A stretch of 64,000 bases of DNA from Drosophila persimilis (taxonomy: Eukaryota > Arthropoda > Insecta > Diptera > Drosophilidae): positions 1,178,001 through 1,242,000 of the forward strand of contig NW_020825288.1 of the NCBI RefSeq assembly GCF_003286085.1. Direction: 5' to 3'. A program made the position numbers and the translations under genes. The notes beneath the pieces were generated by a model. It did not search any database. It was given only the letters and a program-made list of their open reading frames with translations, and had not been told where the DNA came from. Shown piece by piece: positions 11,246 to 23,262 of this stretch. The stretch's first letter is position 1. Every line of letters starts with the position of its first letter.

Positions 11246-12793
11246 GATCTTCTTGAAGGTATAGACACGAAACCGAGCAAATCACTTAACACTTTCACTT
11301 CAACGCTAAATTAATTTAAATTTATAATAGCAGCAGCACAAAAGTCTCTGTAGAGAAACACGCACTGAAAATACGGAATACGGCAAACAAATAAATTAAG
11401 TAGGCGTTAAAATAGTTCATATTTCATCTGTGGAAAAGTCCAAATGGCGGCAGGATGGAGATGGAGATGGAGAGCGAACGAACAATTGGCAAAGTGCTGA
11501 CAGGCCATCCCGAATCCCCAAAGGCCCAAAGACCCAGAGGCTCTATGTTCCACCGGGCACTCTACAGACTCCTCCGCAGACAATGTAGCCACAAAGTCGA
11601 AAACTTGGGACACGCCTCGACGCATTGGGGCGCATTCTGAGAAAGTGCATCTGGGAGCCGCGTCTTGTCTTGATTAATTTCGTGCAGACAGCGACAATGG
11701 GCGAAATGAGGTAGAAGAGAGCGGCCATCAATTAGCCAGGACAGACCAACTAATTGGCCCAAAAGGCCCAACCTTAGCGGAAGCCGAAGCCGCGCCACAA
11801 CCGACTCGAATCGAATCGAACCAGAGACGAGGCAAACCGATGAAAGCCAACACCCAATCGATGGATGGCATCACGTATCCGTGCATCCACAGAGTGGATG
11901 GCCCGAATGATTTTGCACTTTCGGTTTTTATTTCACTCCAGGGAGCTTGTTAGCTTGTTAGCCCGGAAAAAACGTGAGAACAGCCCAGGGAATGCTGCTG
12001 GAAGATGGAATAGAACTCCGTTAAGATGTGCTTGATGTGTGTTTGCATTTTAGATTGCATCCCCGGCCCCCATGTCCGATATCTGGTTGCGTAAGTCCAT
12101 AAAAATTTCATATTTATTGACCATTAGCACCTAGGCCGCAGCTGAGATGCTCACTTACCACTGAATGCCTTGCGAATCCACTCACACAGCCACTCATCTA
12201 CTCATCCACTCACTCGGGAGCGGAGAGCTTCGTTCGGCTGCCAATAGTCTTCGAATGAATGCCAACAATTCGCGTCGACATCTTGTCTGCATAATTGCAA
12301 CACACATACTCGGACTCTGGGAATAGAAAGAAGCCTCAGACCACAGACTGACACTGACGCCAGCATGTCGGATCTTCACTGCACCTCTCGCTCCCATTCC
12401 CCATTTTCCACCTCTGAGTTTATTCCCATTTCCATTCCCACTCCCAATCCCTCCTCGGACGTCAAACTCCGCGAATGGGCGCTGAAACCTTTGGGCAACC
12501 AAATACTTAGGTGGCGTCAACCTACTTCCCCAGACAGTGAAGGTTCTTCAATGGCAGACCCAAAGGAAGAACAGGAGTTCAGGAAAACTTCCCCAGGGAT
12601 AATCATCATCTTCCGTCAAAAGAAGGTAGATCGATAGATCAATTAGCAGGGTGAGAGGGCTAATCCACGTCACCTTAAAGGAGAACATCTCATGTCCGAT
12701 CTTTGATTGTTTCCATTCTAAAATGCAAGAAATGTCAGATAAGAGGCCCTTGATCAGGGGATCCACTGTACCCAATGGTCGGAAAATAAACGC

Positions 12794-12823
12794 CACGGCA
12801 CGGCACGGCATGGCGTGGCACGG
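12794..12823 (+). repeat. CACGG pentamer array
   Basis: Six consecutive 5-bp units: three CACGG, CATGG, CGTGG, CACGG. Confidence 0.85.
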
Positions 12824-13130
12824 CCCACAAATTATTGTCACTATGCGGGGACGGCATTGTCACACCTTTGGGGCCGTGGCGCTCGGACTGGCGCTGACGG
12901 TGATTCTGATTCTGAAACTGATTCTGTCGATGTCGAGGCTGATGTTGCCACAAGATTTCGAGGCTGATGCTGACAGCATCAACAATGCAGAAAGGTGCAA
13001 CCACTTAATGCCGCTTCGGCGTTTGGCACATTTTTCCCCGTGCACCGGGCAGCAGAATTTCGGGTGCGGAATCGAGAATCAAGAGCCGAGAGGTGCGACA
13101 ATTTTCGTTGGCATTTTTGAGGAGTGCCGC

Positions 13131-13152
13131 GCCTCGCCTCGCCTCGCCTCGG
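13131..13152 (+). repeat. GCCTC pentamer array
   Basis: Four exact GCCTC units followed by GG. The same pentamer phase recurs at 51334-51358. Confidence 0.85.
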
Positions 13153-13709
13153 TGGGGCGTTGCCCAGTCTCGTTGGCGTCGCCACGTCGGAAAATGAAAA
13201 TAAATGAAAAATCATTTCATTTCAATTCGTTTTCACTTAAAAATACAACGTACACGATTCGGATCGGACAAGGGGGGGGATAGACATGGGTATCGTGGGG
13301 CGAGTCGTGGGGCAGGCAATAAATTACATTTTTCTCTCGGCTGGCGAAAAAGCCAAACGCTGAAAACGCTGAAAAACTACATTTCAAATTGTTCATTCAC
13401 ATTTCCTGGGAAAACGTGAAAATGCAGCCTTAATCGATGGCGATGTGTGTATCTGGATCTGGAAGACGCAACGGCAAAAGCACCTCCCCCTCCCGCCCCT
13501 GCCCACACGCTCAAATGAAGCGCGCCGTGTGCCACACTTTGCGCCACACGAAATACGAAATGCGTTTCCAGTTTATTTTTCAACGAAAATTCAATTTCAA
13601 TAATTTTTTAATGGCCTCCAACGCACGCACCACTCGGGATCCGCGATCCAAGTGCAAGAGTTCTCTCTACAGAGCACCCCCTGCCCCTCTCAGCACTCCC
13701 ATCCTATAT

Positions 13710-13734
13710 GATCCGATCCGATCCGATCCGATCC
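13710..13734 (+). repeat. GATCC pentamer array
   Basis: Five exact GATCC units. Confidence 0.9.
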
Positions 13735-13850
13735 GTAGTGAAGCGTTTGGCTAATTAGTTGAAATGTTTGCACAAATGCCAGACGAGTGCCGGCGGCATA
13801 TACAATTTCAAGCTCATCCGCGGCTGATGGGCGCCATTAAGGAGATGATG

Positions 13851-13890
13851 ATCGGGTAGGTACGGGTAGGTACGGGTAGATACGGGCAGA
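13851..13890 (+). repeat. 10-bp tandem repeat (TACGGGTAGG type)
   Basis: Four contiguous 10-bp units: ATCGGGTAGG, TACGGGTAGG, TACGGGTAGA, TACGGGCAGA. The period is close to one DNA helical turn. Confidence 0.85.
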
Positions 13891-14200
13891 TCTGCCAGAT
13901 ATTCATGTCCACGGAATGCGCCTCGACCATCCGCATTTGTTTGTGTACACGAGCTTCAAAGGGGCCCACGGTTTTGATGATTTTTTCCGCTTTTGCTTTG
14001 ACATATCTCCAGAAAGCATAAACTAGAGAAAACACCTTTGTGCCACGATCTTTACGATGCCACAACAGAGAGACGAGATGAGCGGGCGAGAGGGGGAGCG
14101 GGTATGATCGAGTGTTGCAACAGTTTCATGTAGATGTGCCCCAGAGACTTCCACGAATTCCGCGCCGGAAATTATGACCGCCGACCTCCAGGGGCCTCTG

Positions 14201-14230
14201 CTCCGCTCCACTCCGCTCCGTTCCGCTCTG
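14201..14230 (+). repeat. CTCCG pentamer array
   Basis: Six consecutive units: CTCCG, CTCCA, CTCCG, CTCCG, TTCCG, CTCTG. A similar four-unit array is at 18052-18071. Confidence 0.85.
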
Positions 14231-16310
14231 CGGCGATTGATGCCTCTTTTGAGGCGACAACAATGTTGCCAAACATTAAAATATGAAAATTCACTTAAAA
14301 ACGCAAACACCACACAGACACTAGCCCTCTCTCTCTCGCTCTCTCTGCCTCTCTGGGGTGAATGCTGCTCCCATTCCCCATTCCCCAAACCCCATTCCTC
14401 GATCCCCATTTCCCATTTCGAAATAAAAAAATCAACAAGAGAGACGCAGTCTCTGAAAATTGAAAAACAACCAGAAGAGAAGAGTATCTTCGGTACTGAA
14501 GCTTATGGTACCCCTGAAGATCGATGGTTCCCAGAGATACCTATGGGAGATCTTCAGCATCCAACCAGTGACCGATCTTTCCAAGGGGATACTTCGATGC
14601 ACTTTACAAACACCTCCAGCAAATCACAATACCCTTCTCCAAGTGTAAGAAAAAACACACAAAAAGAAACCAAAACAGTCACAGATCTGAGTGTCCAAGG
14701 CGGCCGTGGAAGGCGGCAAACGCTTTACGATCGATCGTTAAATAAATTGTCAAATAAATGCAAATGAGGCATGGTCCAAACTAAGCAAGTCTCCGCCTCT
14801 GTGGGGCACGCTGCGTGTGTGTGCATCCATCGCGAACGGAGGAAGGTCTGCGATCTGGGATCTCAATGGAACAATTTGCCGGACAGTCGGGCAGGTCGCT
14901 GCCTGCCTGCCAGCCGCGCGGACGAGCAAGTGCAATGGAAATATAAATTACAACTGAATTTGCATGTCAAGTAAACAGAGGAATCTGAATAAATCATGGA
15001 CTTCTCAATGGGTTTCCTTGAACGAAGCATCAATGGAAGTGTTGTTCTGGCGCCCAAGGGGCCCACCAAATGACTCTTATATAGAAGATTGAAGTAGATA
15101 GTTTCAGTGATTTTATGCTTTTTCATCTACGTCTTTATAGCTTTTTGCTAGATTTTTCTAGAGGTAAGAAGGGTCACAGGTAGTTTCAAAATGGGTGAAT
15201 GATTTATCGTAATTTCAAAGGCGTTTTCCTAGAAAATTCTTCGTTCATTTCTCTTAGAGAGTGTTTACCATATAGTTTCCACTTCTTAGCTTTAATCAGT
15301 ACTTCCTTTGGTAGGAATACCATTCAATAAACCTTCTCAAAGCTGTACAAACAAATGAATCTACTCTTTCTCCTCATATGCGTATAGGTTTAGGTTTAGG
15401 TTTTCCCCTCCAAGAAATGACAGCTGCTCTGCCGAACTTTATCTGCGAACGTAAATCGGGGCAGGGCCACTAAATCTATATAGTTGAATATTAATGAAGA
15501 TGATTTTTACAGGCACTTGGGCTGCTTTTATCACTCGCCAAGACACGGGCCACGGGCCACGGGCTAGGTCTAAGGCCCACAGAAATGGCAGAAATCACTG
15601 CAGCAATTAAAGTGGATTTATGAATCTTTTCCTCCATTGACAGATACATAGATAAATGGATACAAGAGTCGGAGTAGGAGGCGGAGGCGGAGGAGCTATC
15701 AATCAGGGCAGGGCAGCGCCAATATTGTATTAAAATTTTTGCCATCATAAAGATTATTATTTTATGGCCAAGGCATGGCATCCTCCGCGCGTCGCAGGCA
15801 GATTCAAATAAATTTTTAATGCACTCGCACTCGTACGCGCACTCGTACTCGTCGTTCCTGGTGGAAGTCAAAGTCCTTCTACCCCTCGCAGCACAACATA
15901 TCGTCGCACTTTTATTATTGATATTTACAGCTCCTCCGCACACAAACATCGCCACACACAGCCATCTTTAGCCATTGGAGTCGACATTAACATCCACATC
16001 GACATCGATGATGCATTATTCAGTGGATGCTGACGTCAAGTCAAGGATTGTGTCGTCCGCCCATCCCCCAGCAGTCTTCCTTCGGGCGGGACAGCTGCCC
16101 TGCAGTGTTTGGTAATTAATGAAGCCATAAAAACTAAACCCAATTAATTAAAAATGCACACACATACGAGCACCAGGGGGGGGTTGAGAGGGAAAACCAG
16201 GGCATGGCGAGGGCATGGCATCGATGGAGGAGGATTCGGATGTCCCAATCGGAGGAATCGCGCGGTGCCAACTGTAAAATGCCTTTTACGACGCGATCTG
16301 CACTTGATGG

Positions 16311-16346
16311 CCATTATCCATTATCCATTACCCTTACCCTTACCCC
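16311..16346 (+). repeat. CCATTAT/CCCTTA tandem repeat
   Basis: CCATTAT twice, CCATTA once, then CCCTTA twice and CCCC. Flies lack short telomere repeats, so the likeness to a telomere is accidental. Confidence 0.7.
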
Positions 16347-17427
16347 TCTCACTCTGGGGGGGTACCCCTCTCTCCACTTGTAAAGTATTTCCCAAGTAAA
16401 ACGGCGTCGGCCATTGTAAAAGTTTTTATTACAAGACTCGTAAATGTCAAATGTAATTTAAGCAAACATGTGGATCGCTGTGTGGGGCAGGGGCAGGGGC
16501 CGGGGTCCAGATAGTCCTCGATCTAACAGTCACTTGATTGAGCCCCTGACCACATTGCCTCTGTGCCCCCTTTCTCCACAAAGAGAGTCGCCGCCTCTGG
16601 GCCATGTTTGTGCTCGGCCAAATGCAACATGTCTTCAAATGGAAAGCCAGAGCAGGCCCGAGAGGTGGTGCCACAAACAACTCACTCGAGCAAATCAAAA
16701 TATTTGGAGAGACACTAGAGAAAACTAGTCTGAACGTCTGAAAGGTGCCACAGTCTTGCCGCCTCGCTGCCACATGAAACAGTTGCCAGCTGTCGGAGGA
16801 AAATGCGGAAAAATCAAACTCAAACTCAAGTGCATTCAAGCAGAATGCCCCCAGTCGGGGCAGGGGCAGGGGGCGCATGCAACAGCTTCGTGGAAAAGCA
16901 CTCTTTCTCACGCTTTCTATCCCTCGTTTCCCTGTGTTAATCGTGTACCGTAGGCCTGCATATTTAAACATTAATTAAATTAAACTACTAACAACAGAAT
17001 CATGTAAACAGTGTGCCCAGGGGACAGGCGCATAAACACTCTTCGCTGCTGTCGGCGGACAGGACACGACACCTTCCACGCACACAGCGACAGGACTCTG
17101 GGCTCTGGGCTCAGGGCCCTGGCATAGGGATGCGTACACACGGACACGTGCAGGACGCCCAAATTAAGCATCTCTATGGCTCTCACTCTCCCGCTGTCGA
17201 CAGTCAGTCGCGTGTTGATGAGCAAAGCAAACCGTAAATTGTCACATCCCCCAACCCCCTGGTGGAAAATGCAGGAAAAGCGGTGGTGAGTATTCGACTC
17301 AGGGATACCTTTTACGACGGAACTATTATTTTGTGGAATCAAATCTAGAACGAACTATATTCTTGATCTTTCCACTAAGAAAGTTTATCACTGAATGATT
17401 TCTTGGTTAAAGAATGATCTTTTTCTT

Positions 17428-17448
17428 CTCTAGAATACTCCCAAGTAT
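17428..17448 (+). repeat. palindromic 21-bp motif, copy 1
   Basis: CTCTAGAATAC, five variable bases, AGTAT. ATACT and AGTAT form short inverted arms. It is identical at 17 of 21 positions to 20579-20599. Confidence 0.5.
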
Positions 17449-18051
17449 TTTCATGGCTTAACGATATGATTGTTCTTATATTCTTTTGGGAGATTTTGTT
17501 CAGAAAGTATTCTTACTTTGAAGACGGATATGAAAGAGTAAATTGCTCATCCAATATAGCTACATATCATATAATTAAATATACTATAGGTGCTAAACTA
17601 ATTCGATCTAATCCATCTTTTGCTATATTTCTTTGATTATTTAGAATTCCTGTTCTTCCGTTTTCCCGCATGTCTGATATACCCCTTAGACACACAACAC
17701 ACATTAGCACTGAACACGGCATAGATTTCAAGAAACGTGTGGCATTTGGCATGTGACCCGCCCCCATTCCCCTCTCCGGGTCCTTCTTCCCAGCAGGGGA
17801 GCCGTCTCTGGAGAGCAGTTGAGTGCCCGATGCGCTGACAACTATCAGGACGAGGCAGTCGGCACCTGCACCTGCACACCACACACCCATTGCCCAAACG
17901 AAAAAAAAAAAGGCAAAACAACCCGCATTAATCAATAATTTTCTTAATCAAAAACCGAACAACAACAGAGACCCAGAAAATGTAAGAATAATTTGAATAT
18001 TTTTCCCAACATTTTTTCGCACGTGCGTTCCATCTCTCCATGGGATTGCAT

Positions 18052-18071
18052 CTCCGCTCCACTCCACTCCA
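18052..18071 (+). repeat. CTCCA pentamer array
   Basis: CTCCG followed by three CTCCA units. Confidence 0.8.
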
Positions 18072-19223
18072 CCCTTTTTTGGTGGCTGTGGCTCCGCAGA
18101 AGTCCTTGCCCGCTCTCCAGTCTCTATCCAGCGATGATGATAATGAGGTCTCTGAAAAATAACCACTTTCTGGCCTGTCCGCCGTCGACTGACGGTACGA
18201 CGGTATGACGGATATGCATTGACATAGCAAATTAATATTAATTTCTGACACACGCGCCAGTGACACTTTCGGTCGCAGGCCCGCCTCCCTTTCGGTCCAG
18301 AAAAATAACACGAAATTATTTTCAAAACATTTATTTTGTCTGCGATTCTCCCCCAACTTTTTGGGAGATTGGAGAGGGCAATGATGATGCTGTCTGGGCC
18401 TGAAGACGCAGGCCGAGGCCGAGGCCCAACTGGCATGGCAGGCATCCTGTGACAGGATATCAAGTGAAATGATGCGCGCGTCCGACGGTCGAGTCGACTC
18501 TCGAGCGGCTTGAGTAATTAGTTTGGATTTTGTGGCATTATAAAATCTCCTTTTTCGGTGGTGCCTCCTGTGCCTCCTGCCTCTGCCTCTGCCTCTCCAC
18601 TCGACCGACGCACAAATATTTATTCAAGTGTTAAAGTGTCTGCCGCTGCCGCTGTCGCTGCGAAAAAAGTGTTTTCTTTTCGTTTTCGTTCATTTTATAT
18701 TTAAAAATTTCATTGGCCCCGCGACAAAAGGCCGTCAATCTTTTGCTGCCGCTGCTGCTGCTGTCTGTGCCCCATGAAAAATTAGACACCTTATGCATTC
18801 TCGAGCAACTTTCCACCGAAAAGTTTTCCCAGCCAGCAGTGGCAGTGGCAGTGGCAGCGGCAGAGGCAAACATCATTTTCATACACAATCAATCCTTGTA
18901 ATTGGCCGTTACGCGTTTTCCTCTTCAGATTTTTTCTAGTTTTTCCCATGAAAAACGTAGCGCTAAATGAAACTGCGAGAATGAAACGGCGGCAAACGCA
19001 GCAGCCATTTTTTCATTTCAGCGGGAAATCAAAGATCCGAAGAGCCAAAGAGCGAAGAAAAGCCAAGACTCACGCACAGCAAAAGAGGAAAAGGGAAATG
19101 GGAAAAGGGAAAAGGCAACAGGGAAATGCCAGAGAGAAAAGTTTAATTTCACTAATCACAGCAGAGTAATTACGTGGAAAATGAATTTTTTTTCGCGCTC
19201 TCTCTCTGTCTCTTTCCGTCTCT

Positions 19224-19253
19224 GGGTTTGGGGTTTGGGTTCAGGGCTTGGGG
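19224..19253 (+). repeat. GGGTTT-type G-rich repeat
   Basis: Five runs of three or four G separated by TTT, TTT, TTCA and CTT. This satisfies a G-quadruplex motif. Confidence 0.7.
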
Positions 19254-20578
19254 TTTCGGATGGGGATGGAAAGGTGCCGCCGTCTTTCGTCTTTCGCGAA
19301 GGAGAAAAGTTCTGGGCAAACAAATATCTGGCAATTTGTACGTTTTAATTTTTGTGTGTACTTTTTGGGGCAAAAATTTCGAAATTTACTTTGGTTATTA
19401 ATCAGAAAGGGAGTTGGGAGAGCGTCGGGGAAACTCAGACAGGGGCTGGAAAGGTCAAAAGACAGACTGGGACTCAGATTCGAATTCAAACGAGAACGCT
19501 TGAGATGCGGCATCGGATTGTTAGACACTTTTGAGTGATCCACTGATGGAAGCACTTGTTAGTGCCCCCGACTTGGGTCTGGGGCACACATGTGAGGGCA
19601 CAGAGGGACAGAGAGTTTTCCCACATTTTCGTCGCCCGACGGCAGCCCAGCGGATCCCATAAATTGCTCGGAAAACTAAACACGCAATTCGAGAGTCTAA
19701 TAAAGTTACGCAAACAAATGATGCGGTGGTGCCCCCGAGGAGAACACCGAAGTGGAGCAGCAGCAGCCCCAAATGCACTCGACAGATACGCAGATACGCC
19801 TGCATAGATACAGATACATTCTGCCACTCCGCCCCTCCGTCAATAAGTAGACTGTTCTTCTTTTTTTGTGTTTAATTGCAACGAGAGGCAAAGTGTTAAA
19901 GAGTTTATGTGCAACATTTACAGGGGAGGCAGGGGGAGGGAGACACAGACTGGGAGTGGCATTCATTTCCCAGGCGGTCCACTCCACACACAGATACACG
20001 CGCACACACTCGAGCACTCACACAATTATAAATGCAATAAAATACTTTTCAAGCGAAACTCATAAATTTCCCAAAAGCAAAAGTCGATGGCGACACAAAA
20101 CACAGCCACAGGGAAAAGGGGGAAGGGGAAAAGTGAAGGAGAACCTCGACTCCGATTCCGACTCCGACTCTGACTCCAAGTGGAATTCCTAGTCCCCCTC
20201 TCTCGATGCACTGCCTGCCGTGTGAATGGAGGGGACACTGGGGGACACCCTCCACCTCCACCGCCCTTCAGAGCTTAGAGTTAAGAGTTAATCACACCAG
20301 ATGTTAATGGTTTTTATGGTCCTGTTTACTATATTGTATGTACGAGGCTGTGCCCCAGCCCCAAGGTGACATCATCATCATCCTCAGTCCTTCGGTGGAG
20401 CACGGAATGAGTGCTCCCCCCTGTACCCTGTATTCGTACTCTGCTCTTAATATGTTTAGTTAAATGACTTTAAACTCTGTGTCTCTTCATTTGTTCGATT
20501 GTTTATTTGTTTGTTTCGCGCCGTTGAATGATTTGTGGGACAGAGACCCCTCGATCTGGTTAACGTGTGGGAGAACAA

Positions 20579-20599
20579 CTCTAGAATACCCGGGAGTAT
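20579..20599 (+). repeat. palindromic 21-bp motif, copy 2
   Basis: CTCTAGAATAC, CCGGG, AGTAT. The core CCCGGG is itself palindromic. It is the partner of 17428-17448, about 3.1 kb away in the same orientation. Confidence 0.5.
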
Positions 20600-21143
20600 C
20601 CAGAGAAATGATTATTGAATCATTAGATAGGTGACAGCAAGATAGAATAGATAATTATACTTTATTCTGATGGGAATACCTATCTGATTAGGATACATTT
20701 GGATAGATAGATGGATAATAATCGATATACAGAAGAGATTCACATTTTTCAAATTGTAGACTCCATAAAGGAGTCTCCAAAAGAGCTACCGATTGGAAGA
20801 ATATTTTGGTAGATATGTAGATGGATAATAATTATATCAGGAAGAGAAAGAAGTCCATATATTGTAGGCATCTACAACCTCTTAATCCATTAACCATTCT
20901 ACATACCAACTATTCCTCATTCGGAGGGAAACAACTGATGCCTTCTCTCTGCCACACAGAGAGACAGCATTGGGGAGGGACAGCCATGATCTGTGATGAT
21001 AATTATCCATTGAATCGCGACTAATCTCCCAGAGAAACCTCTCTATAACTCCGTCTGCCATTCAGCCATTCAGCCAGTCTGCCAGTCGTGCCAGGCTGTA
21101 AGTGTGTAAGTAGTGCCATCAATTACGGGCCACAATTGCCTCA

Positions 21144-21168
21144 CTCTGCTCTGCACTGCACTGCACTA
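21144..21168 (+). repeat. CTCTG/CACTG pentamer array
   Basis: Five consecutive units: CTCTG twice, CACTG twice, CACTA. Confidence 0.8.
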
Positions 21169-22330
21169 CTCGTAGGAGAAAGACAGAGAGATAGAGGGAG
21201 AAAGAGAGTGGGGTGTTCCAAAAATAAAACCCCATTCGAAAGCGGAACTGTCTCCGATCCCAATCCCATCGCAATCCTCATTCCATCCAGTTCTGGCTGC
21301 CTTCCTGCGTTTCCCTTCCTGCCTGCCGCCTGTCCGACGACTGTCCCGGCCCGCACATGGAAAATAAATTGCCAAACAAATATCAACATGACAAATTGAT
21401 AAATTCATGTTATTATTCCACGGATGGTGCCCTGTCCGATGTGCGAGCATCTCAGAGATACAGATATACAGATATACAGAGATCCAGTGGCCGCACTGTG
21501 AGTAGTTTTTGGTTCTAGTCTCGCACTTTCACACATTAACCAAATGAAAATTCGGTGTTGACGCATTTGTTTTACTCATTTTCCCCCCACAATTTCCCCA
21601 TTTCCCATTGCCAGTGTGTTTGAGGCGACAAATGAGCCAGGCGGTCGTCAGCAGCTGACAAAAACAACAAGTACTCGCACCACATACCCGTAGATGCCAG
21701 TGGAAATGGAAATGGAGACATTGAGCACGTTGCTGCGGCATTTGTCAACGATTTCCATATGGCCTAGGCCTCCTCCATCCCCTCCATCCTCCTAGAGATA
21801 GCTCTTCTTCTATTGGAATTTTAATGATGCGCGAAATGTTAATTTTTCATCTCGATCTGCCACGATTTGTATCCGCAGATACAAGTACGCATCCAACCTC
21901 CCATCGACTTAATTATCCAGCAGCTGAGTCAGCGTCCTCCCATCCCAGTCGCCGGTCTCCGGTCGCCGGTTGGCTTTCAATTAACGCTGATCACCTCAAT
22001 TGAGGCACGTCGCCGTTTGTCCGTTTGCCCGTTTGGCCAATTAAGGAGCCAATGTGCTCCTCCTCTCTTATATCTTTTCTTTTTTATACATCTTTTCCCT
22101 GCAACAACAGTACAACAGTTGGCATTACATGTGGGCTGCTGCTGCTGCTGCAGTTGTTGGCCATATACACTCGTACACTCGTAATTCCCATTAATTGAGC
22201 GGAATGGATAGAGCAAATATTAAGTTACTTTGAGGTGAAGAAGGAAAGCATTTAATGGCTGCACCCTCCACTGCTCCGTTCCACCAGCAGCTTTTGCGCT
22301 GGTCGCGTGTTTAATAATAATTTCTTTGGA

Positions 22331-22350
22331 ATACTCGTATGCCCGAGTAT
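22331..22350 (+). repeat. ATACTCG...CGAGTAT inverted repeat
   Basis: Perfect 7-bp arms (22331-22337 and 22344-22350) with a 6-bp spacer. The arms contain the window-wide word ATACTCG. Confidence 0.6.
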
Positions 22351-22415
22351 ATGTTTATGGTAAGCGTTGGTCTAATTAAAATCAATTGCCTTAATTGGAA
22401 GTACAACAAAGCACC

Positions 22416-22446
22416 AAGTGCTGAAGTGCTGAAGTGCCGAAGTGCT
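22416..22446 (+). repeat. GAAGTGCT octamer repeat
   Basis: Four units of (G)AAGTGCTG with one CCG variant. Confidence 0.75.
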
Positions 22447-23186
22447 TCCAAGGAATGGAACTCTCATCGGACGGACACATGAAGGTAGCAATTTGATCGC
22501 CGGCATTATTTATGGGCTCTCCTCCGCCAGAGAGTCGACTCGAGCGTAGGAGCGTACGAGTATTTCCCATAAATCAGCATCATTCGAAACAGTCGTACTG
22601 CTGACTATTTTCGGGCTATTCAAATCGGCATAAATCTAGCATCGTCCGATACAAAGAACTATAACCCTCTATGTATTTTTGCCCGGCTGCATGTTAATTT
22701 TTCAAAATGCCGCGACAGTTTCTGGTAATTGCAAAGTTTTCTTTTGGCCAGGGCCCTAAACAAGTGCCATATATTATATTATTTGGCCTGCCACTTGATA
22801 TATGGGCCCTGGTCCAAGCAAATGATAAATTCTCTTTATTCTTCCCACATTCGAGGGCCAGCCCTTGGCGGAGACCCAGGCTGTCGCCAGATTCTGTACT
22901 CTGCTTATCTTGGCCACAATTCATACTCGGAGACTCATCCAAATCTCTGGCACTTCATATGCAATTCTGTTCTGTTTATTGGCCTGCAAGAAGCAAGCCT
23001 TTCCTTGGCTCTCCTTTCTCTGCCAATTGCTCTCCGGCTTGCATCGTAAATTATGTAAATTGTTGCGAAAATACATTCCGTTGGCAGTTTAATTAGCCAT
23101 CCGCCAGTGTCAATGGAGTGGGTGTTATTTGTCATCCAAGAAGAATACTTTTTCTTTTCCTAATTCTCAAGAAATTCAAACACTGG

Positions 23187-23262
23187 GAAGAGGTTAAAGG
23201 CTGCATATTGGTTGTATACCTTCGAAAAGGCATCGAGGTTTTATCACAGCCTTCCAATTCTC
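23187..23262 (+). ncRNA. weak hairpin with a miR-2-family seed on its 3' arm
   Basis: TATCACAGCC at 23242-23251 equals the first ten bases of the miR-2/miR-13 family. The upstream segment 23188-23208 pairs with it (AAGGCTG with CAGCCTT, then ATA with TAT), plus scattered pairs outward. A CCTT-CGAA-AAGG tip lies between. The middle of the stem pairs poorly, so this may be chance. Confidence 0.12.

Larger units (their letters stand above)
10331..15100. other. non-coding region rich in pentamer and decamer repeats
   Basis: No gene is supported. Four pentamer arrays and the 10-bp TACGGGTAGG array lie within 1.5 kb (12794-14230). A GCCAGG run at about 10760-10782 and two TA tracts are also present, with one GCCATAAA at 10486. 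Confidence 0.6.

Noticed and set aside
15385..15407. TTTAGG triple repeat resembling a telomere
   Set aside because: Three short copies only; flies do not use such telomere repeats.
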